A model generated the notes under the pieces. It worked only from the letters and a program-made list of their open reading frames with translations, was not told the origin of the DNA and did not search any database. The translations under genes were made by a program, and so were the position numbers. Below, in pieces: positions 1 to 5,132 of a DNA stretch of 7,727 nt (positions are counted from its first letter, which is position 1; the number at the start of each line of letters is the position of its first letter). Source of the DNA: an uncultured Clostridia bacterium. GTDB lineage: Bacteria; Bacillota; Clostridia; Oscillospirales; Oscillospiraceae. The stretch lies in NCBI GenBank assembly GCA_945918815.1, contig CAMEIU010000108.1, positions 1 through 7,727 on the forward strand, written 5' to 3'.

Positions 1-1
1 C

Positions 2-691
2 GCTGTCAAGGCTACCGCCGCCACCAACAACGAGGCCGCTGCTGCTCTGGCCGCTGAGAAATTCGGCGAGAACGCTGACCTGGTTGCTGCCATGCAGAAC
101 GCCACTCCCGATGCCCCCATCGTCATCGGCTGCCTGTCTCAGGACGCTGTCTCCGCTTCCGTGACCGGCCGTACCACCGGCTTCGTCAACAAGATGACTG
201 AGATCGCCGAGTCCTATCAGCCCGGTCTGGTCTCCGTCGAAGGCCACACCCTGTGGGAGAAGAAGGTTGAGAACCCCGCCATCATCATCCGTGTGGAGAT
301 CTCCGCCACCACTGAGGCCACTGCTGTGCAGACCGCTGCCAACTCCCTGCTGTCCACCGACGGTCTGGTCGCTGTCTTCTGCTCCAACGAAGGCGCTGTC
401 ACTGGCTTCCTGGCTGCTGTTTCCGACGGCGAAGATCTGGCCGACGGCGGCAAGTACGAGGACCTGATCGTTGCTGGTTTCGACGCTGGCTCCGCCCAGA
501 AGAACGCTGTCCGTCAGGGCTGGTTCTATGGCTCCGTAACCCAGGATCCCTACCAGATCGGCTACAAGGCTGTTGAGATGGCTTACAAGGCTGCCATCGG
601 CGAGGCCGTGGAAGATGTCGACACCGGTGCTCAGTGGTACAACGCTGACAACATCGACGACGACATGATCGCCCTGCTGGTTTATGATTAA
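2..691 (+). CDS. ABC transporter substrate-binding protein, sugar type (5'-truncated)
   Basis: The open frame runs in from the left edge, so the N-terminus, including any lipoprotein signal, lies outside the window; 230 residues are visible. The ATG at 92 is internal, because the same frame and alanine-rich coding continue upstream of it. The protein resembles the type-1 periplasmic-binding fold of the RbsB/COG1879 sugar-binding family. Family-like features are the segment around visible residues 126-132 (FCSNEGA, where homologues have a 'N-E-G/A' ligand-side loop), GFDAGS at 159-164, QDPYQIGYKA at 181-190 (the 'tv-Q-P--mGy-a' hinge motif), and a C-terminal dtG...NaDNID pattern. It would capture a small ligand, probably a sugar, outside the membrane for an ABC permease. 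The ligand cannot be told. Codon use is dominated by GCT, CTG, GTC and ATC and looks unlike recG, which suggests high expression. No permease or ATPase gene follows; a terminator does, so partners would be upstream. Confidence 0.85.
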   Translation, partial: AVKATAATNNEAAAALAAEKFGENADLVAAMQNATPDAPIVIGCLSQDAVSASVTGRTTGFVNKMTEIAESYQPGLVSVEGHTLWEKKVENPAIIIRVEISATTEATAVQTAANSLLSTDGLVAVFCSNEGAVTGFLAAVSDGEDLADGGKYEDLIVAGFDAGSAQKNAVRQGWFYGSVTQDPYQIGYKAVEMAYKAAIGEAVEDVDTGAQWYNADNIDDDMIALLVYD

Positions 692-724
692 TCTTTGATC
701 GATTAAGATAAAACCGAATAACAG

Positions 725-754
725 ACCGGCGCTGCCTCGGCAGCGCCGGTTTTC
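725..754 (+). terminator. Rho-independent terminator of the substrate-binding protein gene
   Basis: A GC-rich stem of 11-12 perfect base pairs (ACCGGCGCTGC at 725-735 with GCAGCGCCGGT at 740-750) closes a loop of about four bases. It is followed by a short T run. It lies 33 bases after the stop codon of the substrate-binding protein gene, so transcription of that gene should end here. Confidence 0.9.
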
Positions 755-841
755 TGCGCGCTTCAAGCCCATCAAACGGGAATTCTGATGTAAGCACGCG
801 CATTTTTTGATGGGGCTCTATCCCACACTGTCATTGCTGCG

Positions 842-930
842 TGTAGGGCACGGCCACTGGACGTGCCGCCTGTAGGTACTGCGTCACGGAACCAGCTGCC
901 AAACGGCGCGTCGGGTCGCCGCGCCCTACA
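842..930. repeat. Head-to-head pair of REP-like palindromic units
   Basis: Outer inverted repeats TGTAGGGC (842-849) and GCCCTACA (923-930) enclose two inner hairpins: GGCACG/CGTGCC (847-852 with 862-867) and GGCGCG/CGCGCC (905-910 with 920-925). Read on the minus strand, the right unit has the pattern of the left one: TGTAGGGC, R, CGGC, six variable bases, ACG, Y, GCCG. The A-to-G change in one arm is matched by a T-to-C change in the other. The layout resembles a BIME, two REP units facing each other. No transposase is nearby. It lies in the convergent space between the substrate-binding protein gene and recG, with no gene over it. Confidence 0.65.
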
Positions 931-1090
931 GTGGGCTTTCTGCTTTTTCATAGCAATGACATGGAAGGGAAAACACTTTCAGAAAATTGGATACTGCTGA
1001 TTCATGCCGATAGTCATAATTCCAATTTGCTGTCATGTGGTTTTGATATATCGATAATCCGCCCGTGCGCATGGTTCCCGAATAAGAATC
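931..1090. other. Gene-free stretch with no recognised content
   Basis: This part of the 457-base gap between the convergent substrate-binding protein gene and recG is more AT-rich than its surroundings. A 73-codon open frame crosses it, but it has no convincing ribosome binding site, its product resembles nothing I recognise, and it ends inside the downstream hairpin. I see no RNA gene, promoter or repeat here beyond the palindromes on either side. Confidence 0.5.
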
Positions 1091-1092
1091 AA

Positions 1093-1150
1093 CCCTCGTG
1101 TCTCCGTAGGGGCGGCTACCAGCCGCCCGCCCAGGGCACGAGGGATTTTT
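1093..1150. terminator. Nested hairpin, probable bidirectional terminator (recG 3' end)
   Basis: The outer stem CCCTCGTG (1093-1100) pairs with CACGAGGG (1137-1144). Inside it an 8-bp stem GGGCGGCT (1110-1117) pairs with AGCCGCCC (1121-1128) across a 3-base loop. The inner part starts CGTAGGGGCGG, which places it in the same GTAGGG palindrome family as those at 842-930 and 3274-3308. On the plus strand the outer stem is followed by ATTTTT. On the minus strand it begins five bases after the recG stop codon but has only a weak T tail. It probably ends recG transcription and may also stop leftward-facing readthrough. Its termination strength is inference. Confidence 0.6.
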
Positions 1151-3197
1151 AATTGAAAATATTCATTTCTTTGGAAAATAGCGCCTGAATCCGCTTTTGC
1201 AAGGCCGGAAATACCGGATCATGGATAAAATCCGGGTCAGACAATACCGCTTCCGCCTCTTCCTGGGCCTCCTTTAAAACCGTCATGTCCAAGGTCAGGC
1301 TGGCGGCCTTGAACTGGGGCAGGCCGTGCTGGCGGCTGCCGAAGAAGTCACCCGGGCCCCGGAGGGCCAGATCCTGCTCGGCGATCTGAAAGCCGTCGTT
1401 GGTGCCGCAGAGGGCTTTCAGGCGGGCCAAGGTTTCCGGGTTTTTGTTGGAGGTGAACAGCACGCAGTAGCTCTTGTCCTTGCCGCGGCCCACCCGGCCC
1501 CGGAGCTGATGGAGCTGGCTCAGGCCGAACCGGTCAGCGTTTTCAATGACCATCAAGGTTGCATTGGGCACGTCCACGCCCACTTCAATGACCGTGGTTG
1601 CCACCAGAATATCCAGTTCATGGCTGGCGAAGGCGGCCATGACTCGGTCCTTGTCTGCCCCCTTGAGCTTGCCGTGAAGCAGGCCCACACGAAGGTCCGG
1701 GAACACCGTCCGCTGCAAGGTCTCGGCCCAGACCTCGGCGGATTTGAGACTGTCCAGGTCGCTTTCCTCCACCGCCGGGCAGACCACATAGACCTGATTG
1801 CCTGCCTCGGCGTGCTTGCGGATGAAGGCGTTGATCCGGGGCCGCATGGACTCGCCCACCAGAAAGGTGTCGATGGTCTGCCGCCCCGGCGGCAGCTCGT
1901 CCAGGACCGACACATCCAGATCACCGTAGACCATCAGAGCCAGGGTGCGGGGAATGGGTGTGGCGGACATGACCAGCAGATGGGGGCAGCGGCCCTTTTC
2001 CGACAAAGCCGCCCGCTGGGCCACGCCGAAGCGGTGCTGCTCGTCGGCAATGACCAGGTTCAGATCTTGAAAATGTACGTCGGCGGTCAATAGGGCATGG
2101 GTGCCCAGAACCAGCTGAACGGAGCCATCGGCCAGTCCGGCCTTGACCCTGCGTTTTTTAGATTGCGGCAGGGAGCCGGTCAGCAGGGCGGCGGTGATTC
2201 CGAACTGTTCCAGCAGGGGAGAGAGGGACTGAAAGTGCTGCTCCGCCAGAATTTCCGTGGGAGCCATAAAGGCGGCCTGCCGTCGGTTTTGGGCGGCCAG
2301 ATAGCAGGCGGCGGCAGCCACCATGGTCTTGCCGCTGCCCACGTCGCCCTGGAGCAGCCGGTTCATGGGCACGCCCCGCTGTAAATCGGCTGTGATCTCC
2401 TGAATGGCCCGCCGTTGGGCGCCGGTCAATTGGAAGGGCAGGGCAGCGTAGAAATCCGTCAGGTCCAGCATGTCATAGGGTGCGGTGTGCTGCACCCGCC
2501 GGCGGTTCCGCATGAGCTGCAACCCGGCGGAGAAAATGAAGAATTCTTCAAACACCAGCCGCTTCCTGGCCCGGTCCAGGGCCTCAAAGCTCTCCGGCGC
2601 GTGGATGGAGACATAGGCTTCCTGGGCCCTGCAAAGATCATGGCGGCTTCGCACCGATGCAGGCAGCAGCTCCGGCAGATCCTGAAAACAGGCGTCCAAA
2701 GCCTGCTGAATGCACCGCGACAGCAGCTTGTTGGAGATGCCCGCCGTCAAGGCATAGATTGGCATGATCCGCCGGGTGGCAACGCCGGGCTTGGCGACGG
2801 ATTCATAGGTGGGATTCTGCATCTGGTATCCGGCGAAATCTCCCACCACAGTCCCGTAAAAAAAGTATTCCTCTCCATAATGGAGCTGCTCTGCCACATA
2901 GGGCTGATTGAAATAGGTCAGATTCAGCCGGCCGGTGTTGTCGGCCACGGTCAGCTTGGTCAGGCTGAGCCCCTTGCGGATATGGGAGGTCCGCGGCTCC
3001 CGGATAACCCAGGCCCGGAAGCAGGCGGGCTGCTCCGTCTCCAACTGGTGAATCGGGACCACATGGGTCCGGTCCTCGTAGGTCCTCGGAAAATAAGCGA
3101 TCAGGTCATAGAGCGTCTCAATGCCCAGCCCCTGCAGCTGCTTGGCCCGGCTCGGCCCGATCCCCGCCAATTGGGTGACCGGAGAATCAAGATCCAT
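1149..3197 (-). CDS. recG: ATP-dependent DNA helicase RecG
   Basis: RecG is a monomeric superfamily-2 helicase that reverses stalled replication forks and migrates Holliday junctions and R-loops. The product is 682 residues, the usual RecG length. An N-terminal helix-hairpin-helix-like AGIGPSRAKQL (about 11-21) leads into the wedge/OB domain (about 50-140). The helicase core shows Walker A GDVGSGKT (284-291), the RecG-type motif II DEQH (385-388), SATPIPRT (411-418), and motif VI within QLHQLRGRVGRG (561-572). The C-terminal DLALRGPGDFFGSRQHG (609-625) is the RecG translocation-motif region. I chose the ATG at 3195-3197 because a purine-rich Shine-Dalgarno sits just before it and the protein then begins as RecG does. 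A longer version from a TTG at 3254 would start inside the gene's own -35 box. It has its own promoter and appears monocistronic within the window. Confidence 0.97.
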   Translation of the reverse strand: MDLDSPVTQLAGIGPSRAKQLQGLGIETLYDLIAYFPRTYEDRTHVVPIHQLETEQPACFRAWVIREPRTSHIRKGLSLTKLTVADNTGRLNLTYFNQPYVAEQLHYGEEYFFYGTVVGDFAGYQMQNPTYESVAKPGVATRRIMPIYALTAGISNKLLSRCIQQALDACFQDLPELLPASVRSRHDLCRAQEAYVSIHAPESFEALDRARKRLVFEEFFIFSAGLQLMRNRRRVQHTAPYDMLDLTDFYAALPFQLTGAQRRAIQEITADLQRGVPMNRLLQGDVGSGKTMVAAAACYLAAQNRRQAAFMAPTEILAEQHFQSLSPLLEQFGITAALLTGSLPQSKKRRVKAGLADGSVQLVLGTHALLTADVHFQDLNLVIADEQHRFGVAQRAALSEKGRCPHLLVMSATPIPRTLALMVYGDLDVSVLDELPPGRQTIDTFLVGESMRPRINAFIRKHAEAGNQVYVVCPAVEESDLDSLKSAEVWAETLQRTVFPDLRVGLLHGKLKGADKDRVMAAFASHELDILVATTVIEVGVDVPNATLMVIENADRFGLSQLHQLRGRVGRGKDKSYCVLFTSNKNPETLARLKALCGTNDGFQIAEQDLALRGPGDFFGSRQHGLPQFKAASLTLDMTVLKEAQEEAEAVLSDPDFIHDPVFPALQKRIQALFSKEMNIFN

Positions 3198-3201
3198 AGA
3201 G

Positions 3202-3210
3202 CTCCCCCCT
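3202..3210 (-). promoter_or_regulatory. recG ribosome binding site (unusual, G-rich)
   Basis: On the minus strand the start is preceded by AGGGGGGAG, four bases before the ATG at 3195-3197. It departs from the AGGAGG seen at the citrate synthase gene but should still pair with 16S rRNA. It fixes the recG start. Confidence 0.6.
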
Positions 3211-3224
3211 TCTATTCTGGTGCT

Positions 3225-3254
3225 ATTATATAACAGAAAAGCGCAAATTGACAA
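3225..3254 (-). promoter_or_regulatory. Sigma-A-type promoter of recG
   Basis: Read on the minus strand, a -35 TTGTCA (3249-3254) is followed by an 18-base spacer and a perfect -10 TATAAT (3225-3230). The predicted transcript would begin near 3218, about 20 bases before the recG start codon. It lies downstream of the citrate synthase stop and the 3274-3308 hairpin, so recG can be transcribed separately from the citrate synthase gene. Confidence 0.8.
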
Positions 3255-3273
3255 TCAGAGATCATAAATTTAT

Positions 3274-3308
3274 ACCGTAGGAGCGACCCTTGCGGACGCC
3301 CCTACGGT
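3274..3308. repeat. GTAGG-type palindrome between citrate synthase and recG
   Basis: ACCGTAGGAGCG (3274-3285) pairs with CGCCCCTACGGT (3297-3308) at 11 of 12 positions around an 11-base loop. It belongs to the same GTAGGGGCG palindrome family as the units near 842-930 and 1106-1130. Its place 17 bases after the citrate synthase stop codon makes it a candidate transcript end for that gene, but neither strand has a proper T run. It may instead simply stabilise the 3' end of the mRNA. Confidence 0.6.
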
Positions 3309-3325
3309 ATTGTTCGGTCGTGCAG

Positions 3326-4684
3326 TTATTTCCGGTCCTTCATCTCCGTATACGGCACCCGCAGCTTCGAGGCGCGGTAGGCGGGACGGTGGATCCGGTT
3401 GCAGGTCAGCAGCTCTTCCATGCGGTGGGCGCACCAGCCGGAAACCCGGGCGATGGCGAACAGAGGCGTGAACAGCTCCGGGGGAATGTTCAGGAAGCTG
3501 TAAATCAGACCGGAGTACATATCCACGTTGGCGCAGATGGGAATGTCCAGGTTTTTTGCCTGCATGATCAGGGGAATGCCGCACTTTTCAATGCGCATCA
3601 TCAGGGCCAGATCGTCCATATGGCCGGACTTCCTGGCTACCTCCATGGAGTATTTCTTCAAAAGCTCGCACCGGGGATCGGACATGGTGTAGACCGCGTG
3701 ACCCAAGCCGTAGATTTTTCCTGAGCCGTCGCCGGCCTTGCCCTGCAAAATCTGGGAGAGATAGGCAGAGATCTCGTCCTCGTCCTCGTGGTCTTTGACA
3801 TGCTCCTGCACATTTCGGAACATCTCCATGACCTTGGCGTTGGCGCCGCCGTGGAGGGGACCCTTCAGAGAACCGACGGCCCCGGCAATGGCACTGTACG
3901 TGTCGGTGTGGGAGGAGGACATGGCGCGGCAGACATAGGTGGAGTTGTTGCCGCCGCCGTGTTCGGCGTGGATCATCAGCATCAGGTCCAGCAGATGGGC
4001 TTCCTCGTCGGTGAAGCTGTTGTCCTTGCGCAGCATCCGCAGGAAATCCTCCGCCACGCTGAGCGCCGGGTTGGAGTTGTGGATATAGAGGGAGTCCTTG
4101 TCATAGTAGTGGCGCTTGGTGGCGTAGGCGTTGGCCACAATCGTCGGGAACCGGGCCACCAGCTCAATGGATTGCCGGATCAGATTCTCCGGCGACAGAT
4201 CATTGGGTTGAGAATCGTAGGAATACAGGGCCAGGACGCTGCGGGCCAGCTTGTTCATGATGTCCTGGCTGGGCGCGCGGAGAATCATGTCCTCCACAAA
4301 GCCGCTGGGCAGCGACCGCGCTTCCGCCAGCATGGCCTCAAATTCCTTCAGCTGGCTTTCGGTGGGCAGACGGCCCACCAGCAGCAGGAACACCACCTCC
4401 GTAAAGCCAAAGGTGCCGTTCTTCCGGTGGGATTCCACAATGTCCTCCAGGCTGATGCCGCGATAGTACAGCTTGCCGGGCATGGGGACCCGCTCGCCGT
4501 CCTCCATGTAGTAGCCCTGGACGCTGCCGATGTTGGTGACGCCGATGAGCACGCCGGTGCCGTCGGCATTTCGCAGGCCGCGCTTGATGCTGATGTCGTC
4601 CCGGTCCCGGGATTTGAGCGTATAGGGCTTTTCCATCAGCCCTTTCAGCCGCTGCATATATTCTTGGGTATAAGGTGTAATCAT
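3326..4684 (-). CDS. gltA: Citrate synthase
   Basis: The enzyme condenses oxaloacetate and acetyl-CoA to citrate. In a fermentative clostridium this would mainly feed 2-oxoglutarate and glutamate synthesis. The product is 452 residues. The family's catalytic pieces are visible: MIHAEHGGGNNST (His at 239), GPLHGGAN (His278, aligning with E. coli His264), GLGHAVY (His329, aligning with His305) and ANVDMYSG (Asp388, aligning with Asp362). A substrate-binding arginine-rich end follows, with HRMEE and RPAYRASK. The N-terminal 60 or so residues fit the clostridial citrate synthase subgroup. I chose the ATG at 4682-4684 because AGGAGG lies six bases upstream; a GTG at 4708 would overlap the promoter region. 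A 2-methylcitrate synthase role cannot be excluded from sequence, but no propionate-pathway gene is nearby. No aconitase or isocitrate dehydrogenase gene is in the window. Confidence 0.94.
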   Translation of the reverse strand: MITPYTQEYMQRLKGLMEKPYTLKSRDRDDISIKRGLRNADGTGVLIGVTNIGSVQGYYMEDGERVPMPGKLYYRGISLEDIVESHRKNGTFGFTEVVFLLLVGRLPTESQLKEFEAMLAEARSLPSGFVEDMILRAPSQDIMNKLARSVLALYSYDSQPNDLSPENLIRQSIELVARFPTIVANAYATKRHYYDKDSLYIHNSNPALSVAEDFLRMLRKDNSFTDEEAHLLDLMLMIHAEHGGGNNSTYVCRAMSSSHTDTYSAIAGAVGSLKGPLHGGANAKVMEMFRNVQEHVKDHEDEDEISAYLSQILQGKAGDGSGKIYGLGHAVYTMSDPRCELLKKYSMEVARKSGHMDDLALMMRIEKCGIPLIMQAKNLDIPICANVDMYSGLIYSFLNIPPELFTPLFAIARVSGWCAHRMEELLTCNRIHRPAYRASKLRVPYTEMKDRK

Positions 4685-4690
4685 AGCGCG

Positions 4691-4696
4691 CCTCCT
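4691..4696 (-). promoter_or_regulatory. Citrate synthase ribosome binding site
   Basis: A perfect AGGAGG on the minus strand lies six bases before the ATG at 4682-4684. It decides that start over the upstream GTG at 4706-4708. Confidence 0.85.
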
Positions 4697-4709
4697 GTTG
4701 TTTTGCACT

Positions 4710-4738
4710 ATTCTATCATTGAAGCATCAGAAATGCAA
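4710..4738 (-). promoter_or_regulatory. Sigma-A-type promoter of citrate synthase
   Basis: On the minus strand, -35 TTGCAT (4733-4738), a 17-base spacer and -10 TAGAAT (4710-4715) form a near-consensus promoter. The -10 box ends 25 bases before the start codon, giving a short leader that contains the AGGAGG site. Confidence 0.8.
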
Positions 4739-4759
4739 CTAAAATTCTTGAACATTCAT

Positions 4760-4774
4760 AATTTTCTAAAAATT
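4760..4774. promoter_or_regulatory. Candidate CodY box upstream of citrate synthase
   Basis: The 15 bases AATTTTCTAAAAATT match the published CodY consensus AATTTTCWGAAAATT at 14 positions. They lie 21 bases upstream of the citrate synthase -35 box. A weaker match (11 of 15 by my count) abuts the promoter at 4742-4756. CodY is a branched-chain-amino-acid and GTP sensor of Firmicutes, and it controls citrate synthase and aconitase in Bacillus. The surrounding AT richness raises the chance of a coincidental match, and I cannot see whether the genome encodes CodY. Confidence 0.4.
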
Positions 4775-4800
4775 TCTCTCAATAGTCTAAATTCAAAGCA

Positions 4801-4817
4801 AAAATGAATTTCATTTT
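4801..4817. promoter_or_regulatory. Perfect 17-bp AT-rich palindrome, possible operator
   Basis: AAAATGAA, a central T, and TTCATTTT form a perfect inverted repeat in the divergent control region, about 117 bases upstream of the citrate synthase start. The size and symmetry fit a dimeric repressor site. I recognise no specific regulator, and an AT-rich chance palindrome is possible. Confidence 0.3.
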
Positions 4818-4854
4818 ATATAATCTTGCAAAAAGAAAAGAGAAAAATTCCTAC

Positions 4855-4883
4855 TTGCCCCTGGAAAACAATTGTGATATGGT
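4855..4883 (+). promoter_or_regulatory. Possible htrA promoter upstream of the 88-bp element
   Basis: TTGCCC (4855-4860), a 17-base spacer and TATGGT (4878-4883) match the sigma-A consensus at four of six positions in each box. If used, the htrA mRNA would carry a leader of roughly 240 bases that includes the whole 4918-5005 element. Nearer htrA I found TTGTCA (5066-5071) and TAGGAT (5094-5099), but their 22-base spacing is too wide for a normal promoter. Confidence 0.3.
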
Positions 4884-4917
4884 ATGAGGGACAAGGGAAT
4901 ACTACGAATGATTGGAA

Positions 4918-5005
4918 AATTGGGGTTTGTCTGGTTGTTGTATTGGCCCTTGTGCCCCCTCAGAGGGGGCACAAGGATCTTACACCTGATCGCCAAATCC
5001 CAATT
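4918..5005. mobile_element. 88-bp MITE-like element with terminal inverted repeats
   Basis: The left end AATTGGGGTTTG (4918-4929) is inverted relative to the right end CAAATCCCAATT (4994-5005), with one mismatch in 12. At the centre, 4948-4960 and 4964-4976 form a perfect 13-bp stem around the loop CAG. The ends match those of the larger element at 6614-6891, and the right ends agree at 19 of 21 positions (4989-5009 versus 6875-6895). It encodes nothing. The structure fits a small non-autonomous element or palindromic repeat inserted in the htrA upstream region. I see no clear target-site duplication, so its mobility is inference. Confidence 0.55.
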
Positions 5006-5132
5006 TGTCCAACCGTATTGGCCCAGAATCCTAAAAAAATAATTGTTAAAATTTCGTTTGCTTCCTTGTCATATTTTTTTCACAAATCCGCGATAGGATA
5101 AGACCATAAAATCAACCAAGGAGTGATCCACC

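Noticed and set aside
931..1152. 73-codon plus-strand open frame in the convergent gap
   Set aside because: It has no convincing ribosome binding site, no recognisable product, and its C-terminus is a translation of the nested hairpin at 1093-1144.
3198..3254. Longer recG start at the TTG at 3252-3254
   Set aside because: That codon lies inside the recG -35 box, so it would be upstream of the transcript, and the extra 19 residues are not RecG-like.
2..4684. A single operon linking the substrate-binding protein gene, recG and citrate synthase
   Set aside because: The first gene is on the opposite strand with its own terminator, and recG has a near-consensus promoter in the gap after citrate synthase.
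3788..4807. 339-codon plus-strand open frame opposite citrate synthase
   Set aside because: It is antisense to an unmistakable citrate synthase, and its Gly/Val/His-rich product and run through the promoter region mark it as a shadow.
4948..4976. Perfect hairpin as an intrinsic terminator of citrate synthase or htrA
   Set aside because: It is in the divergent upstream region of both genes and has no T run on either strand, so it is better explained as the core of the inverted-repeat element.
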